In this document: positions 43,010 through 51,622 of the stretch, piece by piece | Layout: each line of letters starts with the position of its first letter | Numbering within the stretch: the first letter of the stretch is position 1 | DNA from: Sva-07 sp963829585 | GTDB lineage: Bacteria; Actinomycetota; Acidimicrobiia; Acidimicrobiales; Ilumatobacteraceae | Length of the DNA: 64,000 nucleotides | Direction of reading: 5' to 3' | NCBI GenBank assembly: GCA_963829585.1 | Contig: CAWHJD010000023.1 | Coordinates: 1-64,000, forward strand | Notes under the pieces: model-generated | Database searches by the model: none | What the model was told of the DNA's origin: nothing | What the model saw: the letters and a program-made list of their open reading frames with translations, nothing else | Translations under genes and position numbers: made by a program

Positions 43010-44146
43010 ATGGGTGACGTCGACCGGATCCTGCTGAGCCCGCCCGACGTCGGGCCGCTCGAACGCGAGGCGTTGCTGCGGGCCTTCGACAGCGGCTGGG
43101 TGGCCCCGGCCGGGCCGGAACTCGACGCGTTCGAGGCCGACCTCGCAGCGTTCACCGGGTGGCCGGGCACGGTGGCGATGTCGAGCGGCACGGCGGCACT
43201 GCACCTCGCGTTGCTGGCACACGGCGTCGGGTCAGGCGACGACGTGCTGGTCTCGTCATTCACGTTCGCCGCGACGGCGAACGCCGTGACGTACACGGGA
43301 GCGACACCCCGCTTCGTCGACAGCGAGCGCGTGTCGTGGAACATGGATCCGCAGCTGCTGGCCGACGAGCTGGCCGCGGCCGACGCAGCGGGCCGGTTGC
43401 CCGCGGCCGTGGTGGCGGTCGACCTCTACGGCCAGTGCGCCGACTACGACGTCATCGTGCCGCTGTGCGCCCGGTACGGCGTGCCGTTGGTGGAGGACGC
43501 CGCCGAGGCGCTGGGGTCGTCGCACGGGGGGCACGCCGCAGGCACGTTGGGCGACATCGGGATCCTGTCGTTCAACGGCAACAAGATCATCACCACGTCC
43601 GGCGGCGGCGCGCTGCTGTCACCCGACCGAGCGGTGGCCGATCGTGTGCGGTATCTGGCGACGCAGGCGCGTCAGCCGACGGTCCACTACGAGCACACCG
43701 ACATCGGTTTCAACTACCGCTTGAGCAATCTGCTGGCGGCGATGGGCAGGGCGCAGCTCGGGCGGTTGCCGGAGATGTCGGCGCGCCGGTTGGCGATCAA
43801 CGAGTACTACCGACGTGAGCTCGCCGACGTTCCCGGCCTGGCCTTCATGCCGATCGCTCCGTGGTCGACGGCGGACCGCAGCGGCCACTGGAACGGCTGG
43901 CTGACGTGCGTGACGTTCGACGATCCGGCGCATCGTGACCGGGTGCAGGCCGCGTTGTCGGCCGCCGACATCGAGAGCCGGCCACTGTGGAAGCCGATGC
44001 ACCTGCAGCCGGTCTTCGCCTCGATGCCGGCCCGGGTGAACGGCACGAGCGAGCGACTGTTCGGCCACGGCCTGTGCCTGCCGAGCGGCAGCGTCCTCAC
44101 CGACGCACAGGTCGACCGCGTCGTGTCCGTCATCCGCGCGGCCTGA
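43010..44146 (+). CDS. DegT/DnrJ/EryC1-family sugar aminotransferase
   Basis: 378 residues from ATG 43010. PLP fold type I features: SSGTAALHLALLAHGVGSGD, V-E-D-A-A-E-A-L-G-S-S-H and the Schiff-base lysine in FNGNKIITTSGGG (Lys about 192). The C-terminus G-L-C-L-P-S-G-S is typical. The sequence resembles PglE-type enzymes that make UDP-4-amino sugars. Together with the PglC-like transferase and NeuD/PglD-like acetyltransferase it predicts an N-acetylated diamino or 4-amino sugar (a bacillosamine-like route). Confidence 0.9.
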   Translation: MGDVDRILLSPPDVGPLEREALLRAFDSGWVAPAGPELDAFEADLAAFTGWPGTVAMSSGTAALHLALLAHGVGSGDDVLVSSFTFAATANAVTYTGATPRFVDSERVSWNMDPQLLADELAAADAAGRLPAAVVAVDLYGQCADYDVIVPLCARYGVPLVEDAAEALGSSHGGHAAGTLGDIGILSFNGNKIITTSGGGALLSPDRAVADRVRYLATQARQPTVHYEHTDIGFNYRLSNLLAAMGRAQLGRLPEMSARRLAINEYYRRELADVPGLAFMPIAPWSTADRSGHWNGWLTCVTFDDPAHRDRVQAALSAADIESRPLWKPMHLQPVFASMPARVNGTSERLFGHGLCLPSGSVLTDAQVDRVVSVIRAA

Positions 44147-44177
44147 CTCGCCCGCGCGCCGCAATCCGTCGCAGGGA

Positions 44178-45098
44178 TCAGTCGGGTCGCGTGGGCGTGG
44201 GACCGTCGGCCATCAGTGGGGCGAGGTCGCCGAGCGCGGCGTGCAGTTCGGTGTAGACGAGTTCGTGGCCCGGCACCGCGCGAACGAGGCGCTCGAGGAT
44301 GCGGAACACGTCGGCACCGATCGGCGTCGAGGCGTCGCCGAGTGTGCACTGCATCAGCCGCTCGAGTGTTTCGGCCGGGCCGAGCGGGGCGAAGCGGTGA
44401 GGCCCGGTCGCGTCGTAGCGCGGGAACACGATGGCCGACACCTCCACCGGCTGAGTGGCCACGCCACCGGAGTCGGCTGGCTCACCGCCCGTCTTGGACG
44501 TGCCGAGTTCGGACGGGGGCACGAAGCGCTCGTCGGTCTCGAAGCGACTCCCGGGACGACGCAGTCGGGCGATCGTCGGCGCCAACAGTTCGACCGAAGC
44601 CGACCGCAGCGCCACCGGCTTGCCGTAGGGGGTGATGGTGAGTCGCTCGGGGTCGAGGCGACTGACCTCGTCGGCGACGAATCGATGCCCCGACGCCGCC
44701 AGCGCTGTGGTGATCGTGGTCTTGCCCGAGTGCGACGCGCCCGGCAGCACGATTGCGCCCGACGCACCGGCGACGGTTCCTGCGTGCAGCGGCACCGTCC
44801 CGTCGTTGCGGCACGCGGCGGCCGCCCGTGCGTTGACGTCCATCAGGAGGTGCGAGACGAGCGAGCCCTCGAGCAACGACGTGTACACGACATCGTCACC
44901 GGCCGTCACCCGGTACCACGCCTGGTCGGTGCTGTTGGCCCGTGTCGCCTCCACCGCGAAACGGATGGAGGGCGGTTCCTGCGCCACCCGCCCCGACCCG
45001 AAGTCGACGAGGAGGTCGTCGAACACGGCGACCACGTCGGCATCGGGAGACGAGACCGTGAAGGTCACGCCATGGGCGTCGAAGGTTCTCGTGTCCAC
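44178..45098 (-). CDS. HprK-like P-loop kinase, set 1
   Basis: 306 residues from GTG 45098. C-terminal HPr-kinase-like domain: A-G-T-V-A-G-A-S-G-A-I-V-L-P, P-loop GASHSGKTT (about residues 115-123), then ASGHRFVADEVSRLD and a later V-F-P-R-Y-D. A short N-terminal beta region precedes it. Such HprK-related proteins accompany PqqD-like proteins in RiPP-type and capsule loci; in lasso-peptide loci relatives phosphorylate a precursor's C-terminal residue. Third gene of a PqqD-like/unknown/HprK-like run; true HPr is not expected to be the substrate. Confidence 0.82.
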   Translation of the reverse strand: MDTRTFDAHGVTFTVSSPDADVVAVFDDLLVDFGSGRVAQEPPSIRFAVEATRANSTDQAWYRVTAGDDVVYTSLLEGSLVSHLLMDVNARAAAACRNDGTVPLHAGTVAGASGAIVLPGASHSGKTTITTALAASGHRFVADEVSRLDPERLTITPYGKPVALRSASVELLAPTIARLRRPGSRFETDERFVPPSELGTSKTGGEPADSGGVATQPVEVSAIVFPRYDATGPHRFAPLGPAETLERLMQCTLGDASTPIGADVFRILERLVRAVPGHELVYTELHAALGDLAPLMADGPTPTRPD

Positions 45099-45112
45099 GG
45101 CTGGTGGCGCCG

Positions 45113-45976
45113 TCAGCCGGTCGAACCGTCGGCGACGAGGAGTCGGCGGATCTGTTCGGCGGCCGTGGCCCGGTCGGTGCTCGCGTGCACGCGGTCGTCG
45201 GCGACGAGCTGCTCGACCGTGTGGAACCACTCGTTCGACGGATGACGTGCTGCGAAGCGGGCGAGCAGCGCGCCGGGGTTGCTCGGATGGTGGATGGCAT
45301 CGTGCTGCGCGGCACCGGCGTCGGTCGGGTGGCTGCACGCGTCGAGCCCGACGAGTCCGACCAGCTCGAAGTTGGACCCCGCCGGCGCGGCGCTCGTGAC
45401 CGACGAATCGGAATCAGCTGTGGGATCGGTAGCAGCCTCCGTCGATACGCGGGTGGCCGTGAGCGGCGGCGGTACGAGCACGGTGTCGTCGTCGATGGCC
45501 ACGCTCCAGGTGGGTAGCTCGGTGACCCCGGCGCGGGCGAGCCGCGGGTCGGCGGTGAGCGCCGGCGGTGCGGCGTCGACGAGCACGGCTCGGTTACCGA
45601 CGACGAACGTGCGAAGCCCGAGCCAGCGGCGGGTGTCGTCCTGGCGGGCGAGCACCCCGCCGAGCACGTGGTCGAGTGCGGTCACCATGTCATCAGGCTG
45701 GCGTGATCGGGCGAGCAGGCTGCGGCCGATCCGCAGTTGCGGCACCGCCTTCGGGCCCCGACCGGCGCGGTCGTTGTCGCGATCGTTGTCGCGGTCGGTG
45801 TCGAGTCGCAGGCTGAACGCCCAGGGGACGGGATCACCCTGATCCCCCGCCATCGAGGCGTCGGGATCAACCCAGGCGGCGAACACGGTGCGGATCGTCG
45901 CCGCGGTGGAGTCGGTGTCGGCGCGCACGCCGACGAGCTGGTCGCCGACGCGCAGGGTCACGGTGTCCGCCCACAC
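45113..45976 (-). CDS. Unknown protein between PqqD-like and HprK-like genes
   Basis: 287 residues from GTG 45976. Begins TVTLRVGDQLVGVRADTDS and has F-S-L-R-L, LARSRQPDDMVTALDHVLGG, TFVVGNRAVLVDAAPPALTA and TWSVAIDDDTVLVPPPL. The order resembles the non-kinase part of HprK-related family A proteins, but no P-loop is present. I read it as a degenerate or accessory HprK-like partner. Spacing to both neighbours is about 15-21 bp, so one operon. Confidence 0.6.
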   Translation of the reverse strand: MWADTVTLRVGDQLVGVRADTDSTAATIRTVFAAWVDPDASMAGDQGDPVPWAFSLRLDTDRDNDRDNDRAGRGPKAVPQLRIGRSLLARSRQPDDMVTALDHVLGGVLARQDDTRRWLGLRTFVVGNRAVLVDAAPPALTADPRLARAGVTELPTWSVAIDDDTVLVPPPLTATRVSTEAATDPTADSDSSVTSAAPAGSNFELVGLVGLDACSHPTDAGAAQHDAIHHPSNPGALLARFAARHPSNEWFHTVEQLVADDRVHASTDRATAAEQIRRLLVADGSTG

Positions 45977-45997
45977 GGAGCGGTCGTCGGGTGTACC

Positions 45998-46411
45998 TCA
46001 AGGGTCCGGTGGTGCGACGAGGATCGGGGTGCCGTCGGCGGCGCGCCACGGCTCCGGGACGAGCGGCAGATGGACAGGCCCGGCCCGGCCCACGAGCAGG
46101 CCGGCGGCGGCGAGACCGTCGAGTGCCTCGTCGATCGGGCCGACGAGGTCGGCAGCCGGCACATCGAACACCCCGGCGAGTTCGTCGGGCATGGATGCGA
46201 CGGTCGTCTCGCCGTCGCACAGCAGCCAGACCGCGCCCGCGACCGCGTTGAGACGGTGGACCATCGCCGCGCTCTCGTGGAACAGCACCGCTTCACCGTC
46301 GAACACTGCGGTCTCGACCCCGTCGACGCCGAGCGGGGTGTCGCTCGGGGCGAATCCGGGCTCGGTCACCGCGCCAGGATGCCCGGCCAGGCGGTCGGCG
46401 TCAACGACCAT
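45998..46411 (-). CDS. PqqD-like protein, set 1
   Basis: 137 residues from ATG 46411. A PqqD/RRE-type fold is indicated by the strands T-A-V-F-D-G-E-A-V-L-F-H-E and AAMVHRLNAVAGAVWLLCDG, followed by helices DELAGVFDVPAADLVGPI and DEALDGLAAAGLLV. PqqD-like domains bind leader peptides in RiPP pathways. First gene of the minus-strand set 1 run, preceded by two tandem hairpins. Confidence 0.83.
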   Translation of the reverse strand: MVVDADRLAGHPGAVTEPGFAPSDTPLGVDGVETAVFDGEAVLFHESAAMVHRLNAVAGAVWLLCDGETTVASMPDELAGVFDVPAADLVGPIDEALDGLAAAGLLVGRAGPVHLPLVPEPWRAADGTPILVAPPDP

Positions 46412-46429
46412 CGGCTCGCAGCCCCGCGA

Positions 46430-46536
46430 GCGATGAGCGAGACGACCGGATACGGGGTCTTTCGCTCATCGCCCGGGTCCGGTTGGTGCGAGCGATGAGC
46501 GAGACGACCGGATACGGGGCATTTCGCTCATCGCTC
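46430..46536. repeat. Two tandem GCGATGAGCGA hairpins
   Basis: Copy 1: GCGATGAGCGA (46430-46440) pairs with 46462-46472. Copy 2: GAGCGATGAGCGA (46490-46502) pairs with 46524-46536. Loops are nearly identical (GACGACCGGATACGGGGNNTT). The stop of the sugar-transferase gene (46528-46530) lies within copy 2's right arm. They separate the transferase gene from set 1. Confidence 0.85.
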
Positions 46537-47157
46537 GGGTTGGTCGCCGAGGAATTCGTGCATGGTCACGTGGTCGATGGCGTTGACACCGCCGCGTGTG
46601 AGTACCGCCCGCACGGTGAGTCCGATGATCTTCAGGTCGATGCGGGGGGAGGCATGGTCGACGTACCAGACGTCGTAGGCGAGCTTGGTGGGCCAGTCGA
46701 GCGCGTTGCGGCCGTGCACCTGCGCCCACCCGGTGATGCCCGGCACGGCGTCGAGGCGGCGGCGCTGCTCGGGGCTGTACCGGTCGACGTAGGTGAGCGG
46801 GAGCGGGCGAGGGCCGATGAGGCTCATGTCGCCGCGCACCACGTTCCACAGCTGCGGGAGTTCGTCGAGACTGCTGGCGCGCAGGAGCCGGCCGAATCTT
46901 GGGAGGCGCTGGTCGTCGGGCAGCAGCTCACCGTCGGCGCCGCGGGCGTCGCTCATGCTGCGGAACTTGACGATCTCGATCGGATGCCCGTCGCGGCCGG
47001 CACGAGCCTGACGGAACAGCACGGGTGTGCCGAGCCGGAACCGGACGGCGATGGCGGTGGCGGCGATGATCGGGCTGGCGACCAGCAGCACGCCCGCGGC
47101 GACGACCGCGTCGATGGCCCGCTTCACCGGGGAGTGCAGCCATCGGGCGGGGGTCAT
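46528..47157 (-). CDS. PglC-like polyprenyl-phosphate sugar-1-phosphate transferase
   Basis: 209 residues from ATG 47157. Monotopic phosphoglycosyltransferase: re-entrant hydrophobic helix (AIDAVVAAGVLLVASPIIAA), EIVKFRSMSDARG, LDELPQLWNVVRGDMSLIGP (catalytic Asp-Glu dyad) and P-G-I-T-G-W-A-Q-V-H-G-R-N. The short length, without the extra N-terminal membrane domain of WbaP, matches PglC. It loads the first sugar onto undecaprenyl phosphate. Divergent from the acetyltransferase gene by 36 bp. Confidence 0.92.
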   Translation of the reverse strand: MTPARWLHSPVKRAIDAVVAAGVLLVASPIIAATAIAVRFRLGTPVLFRQARAGRDGHPIEIVKFRSMSDARGADGELLPDDQRLPRFGRLLRASSLDELPQLWNVVRGDMSLIGPRPLPLTYVDRYSPEQRRRLDAVPGITGWAQVHGRNALDWPTKLAYDVWYVDHASPRIDLKIIGLTVRAVLTRGGVNAIDHVTMHEFLGDQPER

Positions 47158-47193
47158 CGGGGTGAGCGTAGGTGGAGCAGTAGCGTCTCGCCC

Positions 47194-47863
47194 GTGACTG
47201 CACCGACCCGTCTCGTGATCGTCGGGGCCGGTGGGTTCGGGCGCGAAGTCCACGACGTCGTCGTGGCGATGGCGTCCGCCGGTGCCGATGTGCGGCTGAT
47301 TGGCTTCGTGGACGACGCCGGCGGGTCCGATGAACTGCTTGCTCGTCGAGGTTCCTCTCGGCTCGGGGACGTCGACTCCCTCTGTGACTCGGACAGCCTC
47401 CAACGGATCGATTCCGACGTCGGCTTCGTGATCGGCATCGGGTGCCGGAGACGTTCGACGGCGCGATCGACGAACGCTTGACAGCCGTCGGCCGACGAGC
47501 TGCGACTCTGGTGCATCCGATGGCGACCTTGGGGTCGACAACCGGCTGGCCGATGGATGCATCCTCACCGCGGGCGCCAGGGTGACGACGAACATCACGC
47601 TCGGGCGACATGTTCAGCTGAACTGAACTCAACGGTCGGTCACGATGCGGTTCTCGATGATTACGTCAGCGGTGCACCCAGGGGCCACCGTGAGTGGCAA
47701 CGTGCACCTGGGCGAGGGCGTCACGATCGGTACCGGCGCCAACGTGCTCCCGGGCGTCACGATCGGAGCCGGCGCGTTCGTGGGTGCCGGTGCGGTTGTG
47801 ACGGCCGACGTCGAGTCGGGTGTGACCGTGGTCGGCGCCCCGGCCCGACCCACCACCCGCTGA
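47194..47863 (+). CDS. NeuD/PglD-like sugar O/N-acetyltransferase, multiply frameshifted
   Basis: GTG 47194. N-terminal Rossmann-like LVIVGAGGFGREVHDVVVAM and G-F-V-D-D, then left-handed beta-helix hexapeptides (TIGTGANVLPGVTIGAGAFV) to VGAPARPTTR at 47863. In between at least three shifts are needed (about 47442, 47520, 47630-47670) to keep I-G-V-P-E-T-F-D-G-A, DNRLADGCILTAGARVTTNI and NSTVGHDAVLDDYV. The catalytic-type His in S-T-V-G-H-D is retained. Acetylates a UDP-amino sugar made by the DegT enzyme. The most disrupted gene here; error or decay cannot be decided. Confidence 0.72.
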
Positions 47864-47924
47864 TCACCGTCACCACGAACGAACCCACACCCGCGAACCC
47901 ACACCCCCACGAACCAGGAGCACG

Positions 47925-49223
47925 ATGAACGCCGACGACGCCATCCAGCAGATCAACGACCGCACGGCCAAGGTTGTGGTGGTCGGGCAGGGCTACGTCG
48001 GGCTGCCGGTGGCCATGCGTGCGGTGGACGTCGGCTTCATGGTCGTCGGCTTCGAGGCGTCCGCCGACCGGGTGAAGTCGTTGCTCGCGGGAGAGAGCTA
48101 CGTCGGCGACATCTCCGACGAGGAACTCACGCGGGCACTCCACGAGGGCTACGTCCCCACGGCCGACCCCGTCGGCCTCGAGGGTTTCGACGTCGCGGTG
48201 ATCAGTGTGCCTACTCCCCTGCGTGAGGGCCTGCCCGACCTGTCGTTCATCGAGCACGCCGGACGCGACCTCGCCCGTCACATGCGTCCGGGATGCTGCG
48301 TGATCCTCGAGAGCACCACCTATCCCGGCACGACGACCGAGCTGCTCGCCCCGATCCTGGCGGAGGGGTCGGGGTTGGCGGAGGACCAGTTCTTCCTCGG
48401 CTACTCCCCCGAGCGGATCGATCCGGGCAATCCGACCCATGGTCTGGTGAACACTCCGAAGGTGGTCAGCGGCTCGACGCCCGACGGTCTCGCCGTGGTC
48501 GACGCGTTCTTCTCGGCGCTGGTCGACCAGACGGTGCCGGTCGGGTCGTGTGCCGAGGCCGAACTCGTGAAGTTGCTGGAGAACACGTTCCGCCACGTCA
48601 ACATCGCGCTCGTCAACGAACTGGCGATGTTCGCCCGTGACCTCGGTGTCGACGTGTGGCGGGCGATCGACGCGGCGGCGACCAAGCCGTTCGGGTACAT
48701 GAAGTTCACGCCGGGCCCGGGGGTCGGTGGCCACTGCCTGCCGATCGATCCGAGCTACCTGGCGTGGCGGGTGAAGCAGCACCTGGGGCACACGTTCCGG
48801 TTCGTGGAGTTGGCGAACGACGTCAACGAGCACATGCCCGACTACGTGCACGACCGGGTGACGGCGATGCTGAACGGTGAACGTAAGGCGGTCAACGGCA
48901 GCCGGGTGTTGCTGCTCGGGTTGGCGTACAAGAAGGCGACGAGCGACTGGCGGGAGAGCCCGTCGGTGCACGTTGCCGCACGGTTGACGGCGAGCGGCGC
49001 CGAGGTGCGGTTCTGCGACCCGTACATCCCCGAAGTGAACGTGCTCCATCTGGCCGATTCGTTGGCGCCCTTCTCACGTGACGAGCTCGCAGCGGCCGAC
49101 GTGGTGATCGTGCTGGTCGATCATCCCGAGTTCGACCCGGCACTCATCGCCGAGCACTCGGCGCTCGTGTTCGACACCAAGAACCTGCTGAAGGGCCACG
49201 AGTTCCGCGGTGAGCTCCTCTGA
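47925..49223 (+). CDS. Nucleotide-sugar dehydrogenase (WbpA/WecC-type)
   Basis: 432 residues from ATG 47925. NAD motif VVVVGQGYVGLPVA, S-V-P-T-P-L, E-S-T-T-Y-P-G-T-T, then A-A-A-T-K-P-F-G and the catalytic Cys in GPGVGGHCLPIDPSYLAWR (about residue 271), ending with the C-terminal domain LGLAYKKATSDWRESPS. The extra spacing and P-F-G-Y-M-K-F resemble UDP-N-acetyl-hexosamine 6-dehydrogenases (ManNAc/GlcNAc) more than UDP-glucose dehydrogenase. Supplies a uronic acid for the surface glycan. Ends 14 bp inside the next gene. Confidence 0.92.
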   Translation: MNADDAIQQINDRTAKVVVVGQGYVGLPVAMRAVDVGFMVVGFEASADRVKSLLAGESYVGDISDEELTRALHEGYVPTADPVGLEGFDVAVISVPTPLREGLPDLSFIEHAGRDLARHMRPGCCVILESTTYPGTTTELLAPILAEGSGLAEDQFFLGYSPERIDPGNPTHGLVNTPKVVSGSTPDGLAVVDAFFSALVDQTVPVGSCAEAELVKLLENTFRHVNIALVNELAMFARDLGVDVWRAIDAAATKPFGYMKFTPGPGVGGHCLPIDPSYLAWRVKQHLGHTFRFVELANDVNEHMPDYVHDRVTAMLNGERKAVNGSRVLLLGLAYKKATSDWRESPSVHVAARLTASGAEVRFCDPYIPEVNVLHLADSLAPFSRDELAAADVVIVLVDHPEFDPALIAEHSALVFDTKNLLKGHEFRGELL

Positions 49224-50401
49224 ACCGGTGAGCGGCGAATCGGCGGGTGCGCCGCGCACGAGGGTGCTGTACCTACTGACCGACGAGATCTCGAGCGTGT
49301 TGGTGCGCGGTCAGCTCGCTCACCTCGTCGGGGCGGGCTTCGACGTCACCGTTGCCACCCACCTCAGCAATCCGGCACAGCCGTCGGGTGACCGATGGGA
49401 TGCCGGCGTGACGGTGGAGCACCTCCCCTTCGTGCGTGAGCCGTCGCCGCTCGCCGATCTCCGGGCGCTGTGGGCGACGATCCGGCTGATACGCCGGCTG
49501 CGACCGACGATCGTGAACGCGTCGACCCCGAAGGCCGGGTTGTCGGGGATGCTGGCCGCCTGGCTGTGCCGGGTGCCGGTGCGGGTGTACGTGGTGCGCG
49601 GGTTCCGTTTCGAGACGGCGACGGGATGGCGGCGACGACTGTTCCAATCGTTGGAGTGGGTGGCCATCCGGTGTGCGAACCACGTCGTGTTCAACAGCCG
49701 CAGCCTGATGGCGGTCGGCGAGCGCGAGGGGGTGATCAGGCGCGGGCACGGCGAGGTGATCGGTGGCGGCTCGGGGAACGGCATCGACGTCTCCCGGTTC
49801 GCCGACGAGCGTCCTGCCGACCCGGGCCGAGGCCCTCGAACGGTTCGGGTTGCCGGCCGAGGCGACCGTGGTCGGGTTCGTCGGGCGCTTGACCCGCGAC
49901 AAGGGCATCGCGGATCTGACCAGCGTCTTCACGTCGGCGCTTCGGCAGCGGCCGGATGTGTGGCTGCTGCTGGTCGGCCAGTTCGAGGAGGGCGATCCCG
50001 TGCCTCCGGCCGTTCGGGCGACGATAGAACACGAGGAGCGGATCGTCATCGTGCCGTGGCTCGACCACCCGGGCGTGGCGTACCGGGCGATGGACGTGCT
50101 GGCGTTCCCCTCGTACCGCGAGGGCCTGCCGAACGTGCCGCTGGAGGCGCAGCTCTGTGGCGTGCCGGTCGTGGGGTACGCCGCCACCGGCACGGTCGAT
50201 GCCGTGGCTCCGGGCTCGGCGCTGGTGCCGGTCGGTGACGTCGAGGCGCTCAGCCGGGAAATCGTCGCTCAAGTAGAGGCCGGAATCGACCGATCTTCAA
50301 GCGGACGTCAAGAAGCCACATGGGTGGTGAAGAACTTCGAGCGGGCACGGTTGTGGTCAGGCCTCGTCGATCGATACCACGCATGGGCCAAGGCGTCGTG
50401 A
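49210..50401 (+). CDS. Family 4 glycosyltransferase, frameshifted
   Basis: GTG 49210 overlaps the dehydrogenase end. N-terminal lobe: VLYLLTDEISSVLVRGQLAH and VYVVRGFRFETATGWRRR, the CapM/EpsD-like acceptor region. A one-base shift in the CCCGGG run near 49820 is needed to join D-V-S-R-F to RAEALERFGLPAEATVVGFV, where the GT-B donor lobe begins (G-R-L-T-R-D-K-G-I; AFPSYREGLPNVPLEA with the E-x7-E motif). Retaining GT4 fold; adds a sugar to the lipid-linked intermediate. Confidence 0.85.
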
Positions 50402-50452
50402 TGACCACTCGCGAGGACGACCGTCCGAACGGGATGGTCGGGAGACCGAGCG

Positions 50453-51001
50453 ATGGACCGACGAGAAGCACTCAAGAAGATGATGGCCGGCGGCGCAGTG
50501 ATAGCCGGCGCGTCCATGGTGTCGTCGTCGCCAGTGTTCGCAGCGGGCAGTGTCGGCTCTGGCCAACCGGTCGTCCCGGGCATGACCACGCCTCCCCCAC
50601 CGGGGGCGATCGCCAACGACAAGCGTTCGAACACCTGGCTGTTCACCGCCCCCACCGGCACCTGCTCGTCAGGGGCGGCCCCACAGGTCATGTCGTACGC
50701 CACGGTCGGCCCGATGAGCCCGAACCTGAACGTCATGATGACTCCGTTCGGAGGCTACGCGCCTGGCAACACCGCCACGTTGACGGTCATAGGGCTCTGG
50801 CCCGGCAACTCCCCATTCCGATTGGGCGACTGGTTCGAGGTGACATGGCACGTGCAGTACAAGTGCATCGTCAGCGGGGTGGTGACCGGTTGCCAGATGG
50901 TCGACTACACCTACCGTTACGTCAACCAGGCCAACGGTAACCCCAACTGGCAGCCGTATCCGGGGTATCCGAAGGCTGTGTCGAGCCAGTCCTGCACGTA
51001 G
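50453..51001 (+). CDS. Tat-exported Cys-containing protein with MDRREALKK leader (A)
   Basis: 182 residues from ATG 50453. The first 30 residues form a twin-arginine-like signal (MDRREALKKMMAGGAVIAGA, cleavage after S-P-V-F-A-A). The mature part has four Cys (T-G-T-C-S-S, YKCIVSGVVTGCQMVDYTYR, S-S-Q-S-C-T), many Pro/Gly/Tyr and beta-like strands. The signal is 20/30 identical to that of the convergent gene at 51043. No domain recognised. Lies inside the polysaccharide locus between GT and nucleotidyltransferase/HprK/PqqD genes, a candidate substrate of that set. Confidence 0.75.
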   Translation: MDRREALKKMMAGGAVIAGASMVSSSPVFAAGSVGSGQPVVPGMTTPPPPGAIANDKRSNTWLFTAPTGTCSSGAAPQVMSYATVGPMSPNLNVMMTPFGGYAPGNTATLTVIGLWPGNSPFRLGDWFEVTWHVQYKCIVSGVVTGCQMVDYTYRYVNQANGNPNWQPYPGYPKAVSSQSCT

Positions 51002-51042
51002 CACGTCGCCGGGTCACGGCGAGATGCGACGAATTCGCCGGG

Positions 51043-51513
51043 TCAGACCGGACCGACGATGGTCCCAGTGGTGAAGTTGCCAGAGTTACCGGCGCCGGAC
51101 GACGTGAACGTCGTGCTCCACTGGTAGGGGCGCGGTGCCGACCCACCGGTGTACGTGCAGGTATAGATCACAGTAACTGTGGCCGTGACGGTGCCACCAC
51201 TGACCCAGGGGCCCGTTCGGGACACAGCGGTGCCCGTGCCGGTCGTGTTTGCCGTCTGCCAGGTGTAGCTCGGCGTACCCTGACTGGGCGTCGTGGGCGA
51301 AGCGCTCGCCGGGCACGTTCCGGCTGGAAAGCCCGACGCGGCGAGGGTCGCAGTCGAGCTCCCGGTTTTCGTCAGCGTGAACGTGATCGGGGCCGGTGTG
51401 CCGATGAAGGTTGGCCCCGTGAATGCGAACGCGGGCGACGATAGGACGAGAGACGTTCCGGCCACGGCGACGCCGCCGACGCCGAGCTTCTTCAGAGCTT
51501 CTCTACGATCCAT
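51043..51513 (-). CDS. Tat-exported Ig-like protein with MDRREALKK leader (B)
   Basis: 156 residues from ATG 51513, AGGAATGAG upstream. The leader MDRREALKKLGVGGVAVAGT ends S-P-A-F-A, paralogous to protein A. The mature domain is Thr/Ser/Gly-rich with T-L-T-K-T-G-S-S-T-A-T-L, SYTWQTANTTGTGTAVSRTG and TVTVIYTCTYTGG, looking like an immunoglobulin-like sandwich with two Cys. Convergent with A (41 bp apart). Probably an exported surface or matrix protein. Confidence 0.75.
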   Translation of the reverse strand: MDRREALKKLGVGGVAVAGTSLVLSSPAFAFTGPTFIGTPAPITFTLTKTGSSTATLAASGFPAGTCPASASPTTPSQGTPSYTWQTANTTGTGTAVSRTGPWVSGGTVTATVTVIYTCTYTGGSAPRPYQWSTTFTSSGAGNSGNFTTGTIVGPV

Positions 51514-51622
51514 GTCTCATTCCTGGCGTTGTGTCATCGTCGAATCATCGAGGGTACACGAACGTCGACCGGTGCGCACAGATGCCCTCCGGGACACGCC
51601 CGTAAACGCGATGATCGACGTG

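Noticed and set aside
46430..46536. Possible CRISPR array from two direct repeats with similar spacing
   Set aside because: Only two units, each internally palindromic with conserved loops; no further repeats and no cas genes.
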